Assembly (NCBI RefSeq): GCF_003058265.1
Contig: NZ_QBUK01000001.1
Coordinates: 1 to 64,000 of the forward strand
Reading direction: 5' to 3'
Source of the DNA: Flagellimonas amoyensis
GTDB lineage: Bacteria > Bacteroidota > Bacteroidia > Flavobacteriales > Flavobacteriaceae
Length of the DNA stretch: 64,000 bases
In this document: piece after piece, positions 35,111 through 44,798 of the stretch
Layout: every line of letters begins with the position of its first letter
How positions within the stretch are numbered: position 1 is the stretch's first letter
Notes under the pieces: model-generated
The model's database searches: none
Seen by the model: the letters and a program-made list of their open reading frames with translations, nothing else
Told to the model about the DNA's origin: nothing
Program-made: the position numbers and the translations under genes

Positions 35111-37528
35111 TTATTCGGTTCGTAAACTTTTTACAGGATTGGCCGATGCGGCCTTCACGGTTCGGGTCCCCACAGTGATGAATGCAATAAGGGTTGCCAA
35201 AAACCCAGCACCCATAAAGAACAGTGGGCTCAATGTAACATGAAAGGCATAGTTCTGCAACCATTCATTCAAAAAGTACCAAGCAATGGGCGTGGCGATC
35301 ACAAAGGCAATGCCCACCAACTTTAAAAAATCCTTGGTGAGCAACAAGGCCACCGAGGAAACACTGGCCCCTACCACTTTGCGCACCCCAATTTCCTTGG
35401 TGCGCTGTGCCACCACCAACATGGAAATGGCAAAGAGGCCGATGCAGCTCAATAAAATACCTAGGACACTTCCACTGGAGACAATAGTGGCCATGGTTTT
35501 TTCACGTCTGAAGGTCCGATCTACATTTTCATCCAAGAAAGATCCTAAAAATTCGGCCTGGGGTTCAATTTTTCCCCAAGCGGTTTTTATGGCATCAAAG
35601 GAGTTGGCCAAATTTTTTGGTGAAACTTTCACATAGGCATAATACAGGTCCCAATCTTTGTTCATGAACAGGGTCAGTGGTGCTATCTGCTTGCTGATGT
35701 CCTGAAAATGATAATCCTTGACCACACCAATTACGGAGTAGGTTACCGCGCCATCATCCATGGGAATACGAATGGAAAGTGGGTCCTCGTCCCCAAGTTG
35801 CTTTGCCATGGTCTCATTGATGACCAAACTGAGGCTGTCCGTGGCAAAATCCCTGTCGAATGCACGTCCGGCAACTAGCGGAAGGTCCAAGGTGTTGGTG
35901 TAGTCATAGTCGACGGTCAGGGCATTGGTGACGACTCCCCTTCCCTTGTAATCAAAGCCCATCATGCTACTGGATTGGCTTCCGTCCCGTCCGCGGCCTA
36001 GATTGTTGTCGGCACCCGAAACGCCCAAGATGTCCGGATTGCCCTTTAGCTCGTCGCGAAGGAGGTTCACCACACTGTAGCTGTTCTTCTTTCCGTTCAA
36101 AGGAATGGAGATGACCTGTTCCTTATTATACCCTAGGTCCTTGTTCCGCATAAATTCGATTTGGCCATGTAGCACCAAGGTCCCACTGATGAGGATGATA
36201 GCAATCACAAATTGAAGAACGATCAAGCTGTTGCGCAGACGGTTCCTTCCTACCTCCAATTTTCCCTTGAGGGCCTTTAGCGTGCCCAATTTGCTCATCA
36301 TCAGGGCAGGATAACCTCCCGCAATCAGTGTGATGATGAAGAGGGCAAGTGCAAAAAGAATGACCACAATGGGTTGGGTAACATCTGAAAATGAGGCCCT
36401 GGTATTAAAAAGCGTTTTGAACGGATTCAAGAGCAAATTGCTCGTCACCAATCCCAATGCCACAGAAACGGCAAAGACGAACACACTTTCCATCCAGAAC
36501 TGAAAGAAGAGTTGTTTTTTGATGGCACCCAAGGTCTTGCGCATCCCGATTTCCTTAAAGCGTTTTTCGCTGAGGGCAATGCTCATGTTGATGAAATTGG
36601 CACTTACAATAAAAATGATCACGAAGGCTATCCCCAAGATCATATAGGGGAAAATGCGGTCCACTTTTGCGACACCAGATGTGTAGGATGCAAAATGTCT
36701 ATCGGCAATGGGCATCAAATGGAACTGTTTGTACATTCCATTGGCATCCGGAACGGCACCATCACGGATCTCACTTTCTATACTTCCCTTGTAGTGGAGG
36801 GCGGTAAAGGGAGCTGTGTTTTGTTCAAACTGCGCCACAGAGACCCCTTTTTCCAGTTGGAGGTATATCGGATGGAACTGGGAATCCCATACATCTTTAT
36901 TGGTCAGGTAATCCGGGTGGTTTTCGAAGGGCACCACAATTTCAAAGTCAACACTGCTGTTCTTTGGGGTCTCTGCTAGTATGGAGGCAATAGTGAAAGG
37001 CTGTTCGTCCCTTCCCATTTTAAGGGAAATGATCTTTCCGACCACATTGTCGGTGGTTCCGAATATTTTTTTGGCTGTTTCCTCCGTAATCCCCACCGTG
37101 TTTTTTTCTGGCAAGGGGTTCTCGGTGTTTCCCAAAAGGATGGGATAGGTAAAGATGTCAAAATACGTTGGATCCACATATTCCGCATCCAAACCCAATT
37201 CCTTGGCGTTGTAGGTCAGCAACACATCCTCGCTCACCGCCCGAGCAATATGCTTGATACCCGATACCTCTTCCAAAAGGGCAGGGGCCAAGGGTACTGG
37301 ATTGGAAGTACTGATTTCCGTACCCCTTGGGGTTTGGTTGGAAAGGTAAAGCTGATACGCAGAATCCTTGTTTTCGTGGAATTGGTCAAAGGAAAGTTCA
37401 AAAAGAGCGGTCATACTCAAAAGAATGGCCACGGCAAAGGCACAGCTAAGGCCAATGATATTGGCTAGGGAAAAGACCCTGTTCTTGATGAGGTTTCGCC
37501 AAGCTATCTTAAAATAGTTCTTCAACAT
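35111..37528 (-). CDS. ABC permease P9, duplicated FtsX/MacB type
   Basis: An 805-aa inner-membrane protein and ninth permease of the array. Eight hydrophobic segments are visible: TM1 at about 20-40, three around 285-425, one near 435-455 and three at about 675-795, with two large periplasmic domains between them. Coupling motifs are KEIGMRKTLG (from residue 325) and KEIGVRKVVG (from 711). Its first periplasmic domain lacks the usual RIYRV box (here DSAYQLY). It ends ANPVKSLRTE. Only 10 nt separate it from ATPase 2. Confidence 0.9.
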   Translation of the reverse strand: MLKNYFKIAWRNLIKNRVFSLANIIGLSCAFAVAILLSMTALFELSFDQFHENKDSAYQLYLSNQTPRGTEISTSNPVPLAPALLEEVSGIKHIARAVSEDVLLTYNAKELGLDAEYVDPTYFDIFTYPILLGNTENPLPEKNTVGITEETAKKIFGTTDNVVGKIISLKMGRDEQPFTIASILAETPKNSSVDFEIVVPFENHPDYLTNKDVWDSQFHPIYLQLEKGVSVAQFEQNTAPFTALHYKGSIESEIRDGAVPDANGMYKQFHLMPIADRHFASYTSGVAKVDRIFPYMILGIAFVIIFIVSANFINMSIALSEKRFKEIGMRKTLGAIKKQLFFQFWMESVFVFAVSVALGLVTSNLLLNPFKTLFNTRASFSDVTQPIVVILFALALFIITLIAGGYPALMMSKLGTLKALKGKLEVGRNRLRNSLIVLQFVIAIILISGTLVLHGQIEFMRNKDLGYNKEQVISIPLNGKKNSYSVVNLLRDELKGNPDILGVSGADNNLGRGRDGSQSSSMMGFDYKGRGVVTNALTVDYDYTNTLDLPLVAGRAFDRDFATDSLSLVINETMAKQLGDEDPLSIRIPMDDGAVTYSVIGVVKDYHFQDISKQIAPLTLFMNKDWDLYYAYVKVSPKNLANSFDAIKTAWGKIEPQAEFLGSFLDENVDRTFRREKTMATIVSSGSVLGILLSCIGLFAISMLVVAQRTKEIGVRKVVGASVSSVALLLTKDFLKLVGIAFVIATPIAWYFLNEWLQNYAFHVTLSPLFFMGAGFLATLIAFITVGTRTVKAASANPVKSLRTE

Positions 37529-37567
37529 GATTTCCTTTTTTTGGTTTATACAGTCCTTCAGGTCAAC

Positions 37568-39964
37568 TTATTGTGCCTTTAAAGCGTCCGATGGATTTGC
37601 CACTGCTGCCCTGATGGACTGAAAGCTGATGGTGGACAGCGCTATCAGAATGACCAATAGGGAGGCAATGCCGAACACCTGCCACCCCAACTGGATTCGA
37701 TAGGGATAGTTTTCCAGCCATTTATGGGCTATGGCCCATGCGACAGGGATGGAGATCAACAGGGCGACCAACACCAATTTTATAAAATCCTTGGAAAGGA
37801 TGGCAACCACATTGTTGATGGAAGCACCCAAAACTTTTCGGATCCCGATTTCCTTGGTCCGTTTCTCGGCGGAGAGCACAGATAGACCGAACAGCCCAAT
37901 GCAGGAAATAAAGATGGTGAGAATGGCACTGAAGAGCATGATCTGTTTCCATTTCGCTTCGGCCTCATAGCTTTGATAGTTCTGGTCTTCCAGAAAATGG
38001 TAGCTGTATGGGTCGAAGGGGAACATGTCCCTGAATACTTTTTCAATGTTCGCTATGGATGATGTGGCACTTCCCGGGGCGATTTTCACGTACAGCATCC
38101 CTAGGTCGTAGGATGGTTTCATGGTAAAGAGCTGTGGCCGGATGGTCAGACCAAGGGATTCGTAATGATAATCCTTTACCACACCGATCACGTTGTATTT
38201 TTCATCATTGTACCAGAAATCCACTGTTTGGCCGATGGGGTCCTTCCAACCAGCTTCCTTCACAAAGGACTCGTTCACCAAAACGGATTGTGTGGCATCC
38301 GAAGGATGGTCCTCGGAAAAGTTCCTGCCTTCCTTTAGTTGTATGCCCAAAGTGGGGATGTAGGACTGGTTTACCGTTTCATTGGCAAAATCTATCTGCT
38401 TGTCCGCTCCCACTTTGGCAACCGTGAACCAATAACCGGCATTTTTGCCTGCAACATTCAATATGTTTCCATGGGAGGCAAGACGGGCTTTGAAGGTGTC
38501 AAATTCATCCGGGGTCAAGTTGTTTTTTTGCAGCAACACCAGATCAGTATCATCATAACCCAATTCCTGGGTGGTCAAAAAGTTGAACTGCTCGTAAATG
38601 ACAAAAGTGCAGATGATCAACAAGGAGGCCAAGGTAAACTGAAGCACCACCAGTGATTTTTGAAGGTAATTCTTTCCAGAGAGCATAAAGCGGCTGTACA
38701 AGGTATCCACGGGGCTGTACTTGGAGAGAACGAGAGCTGGGTAGAACCCGGCCAATAAACCCGTGATCACGAACAATGTTACATACCCCAACACCAACTT
38801 GGCGTCCAACAAAAAGGAGATGGACAATTGCTTGTTGGCCAAACCATTAAAAATGGGCAGGGCGAGTTGTACCAAAAGTATGGCCATAGCAAAGGCAAAA
38901 AAGCACAACAGGAAAGATTCGCCCAAGAACTGGAACACGAGTTGTTTTCTTTTCCCTCCTACCACTTTTCGGATGCCGATTTCTTGTGACCGCCTTACGG
39001 AACGGGCCACAGTGAGGTTCACAAAATTGATACAGGCAATCAAAAGGATGAACAGTGCAATGCCCGATAAAATATAGGAAAAAGTGGGATTGCTGGCATC
39101 CGTCAACCCGTTTTGGGCAGGGAGTTCCTTGTTGAGGTGCATGTCCGTAAAAGGCTGTAGGAAGTGTTTTGGGGGCAATCTATTGTTCCCATATTGCTCT
39201 TTGATGATTTTTGCCGTTTCGGAAGTTTGCGCCAAATATAAGTCCTGCATTTTGTCATTGACCAAGCTCACATTGGCCCCGGGCCTCAAGGAAACGAAGG
39301 TGTTCAAGAAAGAATTGAACCAGTTGAAATTGTTGGCGAGGTCCTTTTCAGTAACATGCAATGGCAGGAGCATGTCAAATTTTATGGAAGAGTTTTGTGG
39401 ACTTTTCTGGGATACGGCCGTCACGGTATAGGGAACAAAATCCTCATTGTCGCGAAACATCATGGTCTTGCCCACCGCATTGGTAGTACCAAATTGGGTG
39501 AGGGCAAGCTCTTCCGAAATGACCACCGAAAAGGGTTCGGACAAGCAGGTCTTGGGATTTCCTGAGAGTACCGGGAAGGTGAACATGGAAAAGAAGTTGG
39601 GATCGGCATAGAACAAATCCAGGGAAGCGACCTCAGCCCCAATCTTTACATCCCTTCTGGTACTTTGTATCCTCACATATTCCTTGATATCCGGAATGTC
39701 CTCTGTAAACCTTGGCCCTTGCAGAAAGCCGGTACTGGAGTTCATGCCATCCGGGACACCACTTTCGTTAAAGTTTTGGCTTACAATCCGATAAATATGT
39801 TCTCCATCCTTATGGAATCGGTCATAACTCACCTCATCCTTGACATAGAGAATGATCAACATCGCACAGGCCAGACCCAAACTCAACCCCGAAATATTGA
39901 TGAAGGAATACACCTTGTTCTTCACAAGGTTTCGCCAAGCGATCTTAAAATAGTTCTTCAACAT
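37568..39964 (-). CDS. ABC permease P8, duplicated FtsX/MacB type
   Basis: A 798-aa inner-membrane protein. It opens MLKNYFKIAWRNLVKNKVYSF like P9, and the first periplasmic domain has the standard YDRFHKDGEHIYRI box. Coupling motifs are QEIGIRKVVG (from 327) and KEIGIRKVLG (from 704). Its tail NPSDALKAQ is unlike the NPVxSLR(T/S)E end of most siblings. It lies 39 nt before P9 and 31 nt after P7. Confidence 0.9.
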   Translation of the reverse strand: MLKNYFKIAWRNLVKNKVYSFINISGLSLGLACAMLIILYVKDEVSYDRFHKDGEHIYRIVSQNFNESGVPDGMNSSTGFLQGPRFTEDIPDIKEYVRIQSTRRDVKIGAEVASLDLFYADPNFFSMFTFPVLSGNPKTCLSEPFSVVISEELALTQFGTTNAVGKTMMFRDNEDFVPYTVTAVSQKSPQNSSIKFDMLLPLHVTEKDLANNFNWFNSFLNTFVSLRPGANVSLVNDKMQDLYLAQTSETAKIIKEQYGNNRLPPKHFLQPFTDMHLNKELPAQNGLTDASNPTFSYILSGIALFILLIACINFVNLTVARSVRRSQEIGIRKVVGGKRKQLVFQFLGESFLLCFFAFAMAILLVQLALPIFNGLANKQLSISFLLDAKLVLGYVTLFVITGLLAGFYPALVLSKYSPVDTLYSRFMLSGKNYLQKSLVVLQFTLASLLIICTFVIYEQFNFLTTQELGYDDTDLVLLQKNNLTPDEFDTFKARLASHGNILNVAGKNAGYWFTVAKVGADKQIDFANETVNQSYIPTLGIQLKEGRNFSEDHPSDATQSVLVNESFVKEAGWKDPIGQTVDFWYNDEKYNVIGVVKDYHYESLGLTIRPQLFTMKPSYDLGMLYVKIAPGSATSSIANIEKVFRDMFPFDPYSYHFLEDQNYQSYEAEAKWKQIMLFSAILTIFISCIGLFGLSVLSAEKRTKEIGIRKVLGASINNVVAILSKDFIKLVLVALLISIPVAWAIAHKWLENYPYRIQLGWQVFGIASLLVILIALSTISFQSIRAAVANPSDALKAQ

Positions 39965-39995
39965 GATTTTTCCATTTTTTAGATTGATGTTTTCT

Positions 39996-42305
39996 TTATT
40001 CGCTTCTCAAACTTTCCACCGGATTGGCGCTGGCCGCCCTCCAACTTTGCCAACTTACGGTAAGCAGGGCCACCAATAAGGTTAGCGTTCCCGCAAAAAG
40101 GAACACCCACCAGTCCATGCGGGTCTTGTAGGCAAAACTCTCCAGCCATCTGTTCATGGCATACCAAGAAAGCGGCACGGCAATCACAAAGGCCAATGCC
40201 ACCCACTTCACAAAATCCTTGTTCAGAAGTACCATCACCTTGCCAATGGTGGCCCCGTTCACTTTGCGCACCCCGATTTCCTTTTTTCGCTGCTGCATAT
40301 AGAAAGTGGCCATGGCCAAGATGCCCATGGAAGAGATAACGACTGCCAAGAACGTAAAGTAGCTGATGATTTTTCCGGTGCGTTCCTCTTTTTTGTACCA
40401 TTGGTCTATGGTCTCGTCCACAAATCGGACATCAAATTCCACATCGCCTACAATGCCGGCATAAGTGGACTTGATCTGGTCGAGGGTGTTTACAACTCCT
40501 TTTCCATCTATTTTCAAGAAAATGTTGTCAACAAAGCGCTCCGGGGATTGTTGGTGCATCATCAAGGGACCAATATTACTGCGTAATTGCTTAAAATTGA
40601 AATCTTTGACCACTCCTAAAATGGGAATGTCCCTTTCTTCCATTTTGAAGGAAACAGGGTTTCCGGTGAGCCCCAGCTCTTTTAGAGCGGCTTCGTTGAG
40701 GACGACCCCATTGGGGGCGTAGGCCACCCCGGTGGGCATCACTTCGATGTTGAAGACATCATAGAAGGCAGAATCCACTGCAAATTCCTGAAAGCTGACC
40801 GATTTCCCCTCGTGATCGAAGGTTTGGTTGCTGCCCCCACTCAAGGGACTTTGCCAGGTCAAGGAAGCTCCCTTTACGCCTGGAATTTTTAGGAGTTCGC
40901 CAGCAATGGCTTTTTTTTGGTTGGTACCGCCCAAATATTCCAAGTGTACAATATTTTCCTTGTTGAACCCTAGATCCTTGCTTCTGAGATATTCGGTCTG
41001 TTTTAGAATGATCCAGCTACAGGCCAATAGGGAAATGGCCACGGTATATTGGAACGTGATGAAAGCTTTGGCATAAACACTTTTGGCCTTGGTCCGTAAT
41101 TCACCCTTGACCACTTCAATGGGTTTGAAGCTCGAAATTTTCAAAGCAGGGACAATGCCCGAGATAAAACCGATCAAGAGAAGCATGCCCAAAGCCAATA
41201 GGATGTTGGAGAACGACAGGCTCTGATTGAGGTTCAAATGGGTATCCAATAGGGAGTTTAGGGTAGGCTCCAACAATTTGGCGAGCAGGAAGGCAAGTAA
41301 AACAGCAACGAAGCACAGAGCGAAGGATTCCGTCACCAGCTGACGCATCAATTTTTCCTTGGACCCTCCCAATAGTTTTTTTACGGCCACTTCCTTCCCC
41401 CTAAAGGTCGCCTGGGCGATGGTGAGGTTGATATAGTTGCCAATCGCCAACAACAAAATGATCAATACAATGGCCGAAAGAATGATGATCATCGTCTTGC
41501 TGTTGCTTTTTGTTGCATTGCCGGCCTTGTTGCTGAAATACAGTTCTTTTAGAGGAGTAAATTCCACCGTACTTGCCCAGCCCTCTTTGTACAGCCAAAA
41601 ATCTTTTTTGAAATTTTCCAATATCTGTGGGGCTTTCGCGGGAAGATTGGCATTGTTGTGGGCCATAAAGTAAATACTGATAGAGCACCAACCATATTCA
41701 TCCATGATGTTCTCAAAGCCCCATATGGTTTTTAAGGCCTTTAGGTTGACCAACGCATCTTGTGCAACGAAATGGGTGTTCTCCGCAAAGTTTTCCATGA
41801 CACCCGTGACCGTGAACTTATGCTCTGTATTGATAAAAACCGATTGGCCAATGACATCGGTGGAACCGAACAATCGCAGGGCGGTGGACCGGGACAGGAC
41901 AATACCATCCTCGGTTTGGAGTGCATCTTCCGCTTCACCCTTCATCAAGGGAAAGGAGAACATCTTGAAGAAGCCCGGGTCAACAGCCAGATAATCAAAT
42001 TTTACCTTTTGGCCATCGGTTTGGGAGATTCGTCCTGAGACATTGCATACCCTTGTAAAATCCTCGATTTCAGCATAACTGTTCTTGAGGTCGGTGGCTA
42101 TGGGAGGAGAAAAGTCCACCGTTTCATTTTCCAGGCGATAGATTCTGTCCCCATTTGTATGAAAATTGTCAACAGACAGTTCATTTTGGATATAGACGCC
42201 AAGAAGCAGTACAAAGGTGAGTGACAGGGCGAAGCCCAAAACGGTCACGGCCGTGTACATTTTGTTTCTGGAGAGGTGTCGGAGATATGTTTTTAGACCT
42301 AACAT
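39996..42305 (-). CDS. ABC permease P7, duplicated FtsX/MacB type, most diverged
   Basis: At 769 aa it is the shortest and most divergent member. The N-terminus MLGLKTYLRHLSRNKMYTAV replaces the KNxxKxAWRxL opening of the other eight. The coupling motifs are also unusual: KEVAVKKLLGG (from 304) and KEIGVRKVNGA (from 675), with Asn where the others have Leu or Val. The end ANPVESLRSE is standard. The eight-segment plan and both periplasmic domains are kept, so it is a real permease, perhaps from a separate lineage that was captured into the array. Confidence 0.88.
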   Translation of the reverse strand: MLGLKTYLRHLSRNKMYTAVTVLGFALSLTFVLLLGVYIQNELSVDNFHTNGDRIYRLENETVDFSPPIATDLKNSYAEIEDFTRVCNVSGRISQTDGQKVKFDYLAVDPGFFKMFSFPLMKGEAEDALQTEDGIVLSRSTALRLFGSTDVIGQSVFINTEHKFTVTGVMENFAENTHFVAQDALVNLKALKTIWGFENIMDEYGWCSISIYFMAHNNANLPAKAPQILENFKKDFWLYKEGWASTVEFTPLKELYFSNKAGNATKSNSKTMIIILSAIVLIILLLAIGNYINLTIAQATFRGKEVAVKKLLGGSKEKLMRQLVTESFALCFVAVLLAFLLAKLLEPTLNSLLDTHLNLNQSLSFSNILLALGMLLLIGFISGIVPALKISSFKPIEVVKGELRTKAKSVYAKAFITFQYTVAISLLACSWIILKQTEYLRSKDLGFNKENIVHLEYLGGTNQKKAIAGELLKIPGVKGASLTWQSPLSGGSNQTFDHEGKSVSFQEFAVDSAFYDVFNIEVMPTGVAYAPNGVVLNEAALKELGLTGNPVSFKMEERDIPILGVVKDFNFKQLRSNIGPLMMHQQSPERFVDNIFLKIDGKGVVNTLDQIKSTYAGIVGDVEFDVRFVDETIDQWYKKEERTGKIISYFTFLAVVISSMGILAMATFYMQQRKKEIGVRKVNGATIGKVMVLLNKDFVKWVALAFVIAVPLSWYAMNRWLESFAYKTRMDWWVFLFAGTLTLLVALLTVSWQSWRAASANPVESLRSE

Positions 42306-42334
42306 TTTTTTAATCGTTTCGTTTTTGATGAATG

Positions 42335-44785
42335 TTATTCCGTTCTCAAACTTTCCACAGGATTGATGTTGGCCGCCCTATAGGTCCTTGTCCCAATGAC
42401 AGCCAGGGCCACTACCACCATTCCCAGTCCGCTGGAAAGGAATACCCACCAACTCATGGAGGTCTTATAGGCAAAACTCTGCATCCATTCATGGATGAGG
42501 TACCACGAAATGGGCACGGAAATAACGAAGGCGACACCGACCAACAGTAAGAATTCCTTACACAACAACAGGTTCAGTTGGCCCAAATTGGCCCCAAGCA
42601 CCTTGCGTACCCCAATTTCCTTTATCCTTCGTTCCGTGGTATAGACCGCCAATCCCAAAAGGCCAAGACAACTGATCATAATGGCCAGGCCGGTGGCCCA
42701 TTTGAGCAATTGCATGGTACTGCGCTCCCTTCTGTAAAAACCTTCCACGGTCTCATCCATGAATTCGATTTCCACCTCTTCATCGGGGAACACAGAGGCC
42801 CATTTGCTTTCAATCTCCGCGATGGATGTTGCCCACTGTTCCGTATCCTTGCCCAGATCAAAATGGATGCTTCGGAAATTTGAGTATTCGCCATTTCCCC
42901 AATCACCCGTAAGTGCCATGGGGTTGATGGTGGACCGCAGGGAACGTTGGTTAAAATCCCGCATCAATCCCACAATGGGAATGCTCATCGTGTCCAACTT
43001 GACTGTTGCCCCCACAACATCCGGAGCATTTTGGAATCCCAGAACCTTCGCAAAAGCTTCGTTCACCACATATTCCCGGATACTGTCATTTAATCGCTCT
43101 CTTCCGGCCAATAAGGGAATTTGGTATGTTTTTAAATAGGAAAGGTCACCCCACAAAAATTCAGTTTCTTGGTGCATTTCCGTTCCATCTTTGTAATAGG
43201 TAAGTATCGAAGAGGAAGTGCTATTGGAAGTAGGGGGGTTGTTTCCCCAGCTTACATTGGAAATGCCCTTGACCTCTTTAATTTGATGGAAGAGGCGTTC
43301 TTTTTTTACCTCGGAATTGTTGCTCCAAGGCAGGTATACGTAGGCCACGGCATCGGTTTTGAGGCCCATGTCCTTGTTCATTACAAAGTAGATCTGTTTG
43401 CCGACCAATACGGTGGCGATGACAAAGACCTGTGCCACCACAAATTGGAAAACGGTCAGTGTCTTTCTTAGGCGAACCCCTTTGTCCCCCTTGCTGAACT
43501 GACCTTTCAAGACAAGGACCGGCTTGAACTTGGACAGCACAAAGGCAGGATAAAAGCCTGAAAGAAGACTCACCACAACAACCAATGCCAATATGCCCAA
43601 GGTGCCTTTGAGGCTGTAGAGCACCGAGAGATCGACGCCTTCGGGCAGGAAGTCCCTGAACTGGCGCAAGAGTACAGGTGCCAACACTAAGGACAGCACT
43701 GCGGCCAGCAACGTCAAGATGAATGTCTCCACCAAGAACTGCCGAACCACTTGTTTCTTTGAACTCCCCAAAGTCTTGCGGATACCGATTTCCTTGGCCC
43801 TGGTCAATGCTTGGGCAGAGGTCAGATTGATGAAGTTGGCACAACCCAATAAGAGCAGGAAGAGGGCCACGAAGGCAAGGCTCTTTAAAACGGTCATGCT
43901 GGCCACATGGTCCGAATTGTTGAACGGATAGTCGCCATGTTTTCCTCCAAAATGGATGTCGGCCAAGGGCTGGAGAACGAACAACCGCTCATCGTTGATG
44001 GCCCAAGGCTCCGTGTTTTTGTGCTCAACCGCCAAAGCGTCCAATCTGGATTGGATGGCAGGGATGCTGGACGCATCCGTTATCCTGATAAAAAGTTGAT
44101 CTCCAGAGCTTGTGCTGTTCCAGGCATCGTTGGTGGCCACGTCTTTTCTATCGAACATCTTGGCAGAGGCCAGGGACATGAACTCGGTGAAAGTCAAGTC
44201 GCTTTTCTTTTCGAAGTCGGCGACTACCCCGGTCACTTTTACGGGAATGGAATCATTATAGATCAGTGTGCGCCCAATAATGTTCGTCACTTGGGTGTGC
44301 GGAAAATATCTTTCGGCCTTTTCTTGGGAAAGGACCACTTGGCCCGGTTCCGAAAGGGCAGATCTGCTTTCCCCTGCCAGCCATTCATATTGGAACAACT
44401 GAAAATAGGCATCATCGGCAAGAATTGCGTTTTCCGCGTTCCTAAAACTCAGGTCGGCCTCCCTGTTCTCCACCTTATAAAATGAAGTGTTGAAGAAAGG
44501 GGCTGTCAGCTCCACACCGGGCACACCCTCTTGAAAGGTACGCATCAAAGGAACCGAGACCCCACGGTTGGAAAATTCCGCGTCGTTGGATTTGAACACC
44601 GTGGTGATCCTATAGATCCGATCACTGTCGGGATGGAACCGATCAAATGAAAAATCATAGTACACAATGGCCCCAATGACCATGGCGGCACAAAGTCCGA
44701 TGGAAAGCCCGATCACATTGATGGTAGAGAACAATTTGTTCTTAAGTATGCTTCTCCAGGCGAGTTTTAGGTGGTTTTTGAACAT
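42335..44785 (-). CDS. ABC permease P6, duplicated FtsX/MacB type
   Basis: The longest member (816 aa). It opens MFKNHLKLAWRSILKNKLFS, with box FDRFHPDSDRIYRI. Coupling motifs are KEIGIRKTLG (from 331) and KEIGVRKVLG (from 722); after the second, the following helix reads LLLCKEF instead of the common LLxKDF. It ends NPVESLRTE. P5 precedes it by 13 nt, the tightest permease junction in the array. Confidence 0.9.
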   Translation of the reverse strand: MFKNHLKLAWRSILKNKLFSTINVIGLSIGLCAAMVIGAIVYYDFSFDRFHPDSDRIYRITTVFKSNDAEFSNRGVSVPLMRTFQEGVPGVELTAPFFNTSFYKVENREADLSFRNAENAILADDAYFQLFQYEWLAGESRSALSEPGQVVLSQEKAERYFPHTQVTNIIGRTLIYNDSIPVKVTGVVADFEKKSDLTFTEFMSLASAKMFDRKDVATNDAWNSTSSGDQLFIRITDASSIPAIQSRLDALAVEHKNTEPWAINDERLFVLQPLADIHFGGKHGDYPFNNSDHVASMTVLKSLAFVALFLLLLGCANFINLTSAQALTRAKEIGIRKTLGSSKKQVVRQFLVETFILTLLAAVLSLVLAPVLLRQFRDFLPEGVDLSVLYSLKGTLGILALVVVVSLLSGFYPAFVLSKFKPVLVLKGQFSKGDKGVRLRKTLTVFQFVVAQVFVIATVLVGKQIYFVMNKDMGLKTDAVAYVYLPWSNNSEVKKERLFHQIKEVKGISNVSWGNNPPTSNSTSSSILTYYKDGTEMHQETEFLWGDLSYLKTYQIPLLAGRERLNDSIREYVVNEAFAKVLGFQNAPDVVGATVKLDTMSIPIVGLMRDFNQRSLRSTINPMALTGDWGNGEYSNFRSIHFDLGKDTEQWATSIAEIESKWASVFPDEEVEIEFMDETVEGFYRRERSTMQLLKWATGLAIMISCLGLLGLAVYTTERRIKEIGVRKVLGANLGQLNLLLCKEFLLLVGVAFVISVPISWYLIHEWMQSFAYKTSMSWWVFLSSGLGMVVVALAVIGTRTYRAANINPVESLRTE

Positions 44786-44798
44786 GTTTTTCTTTTTT

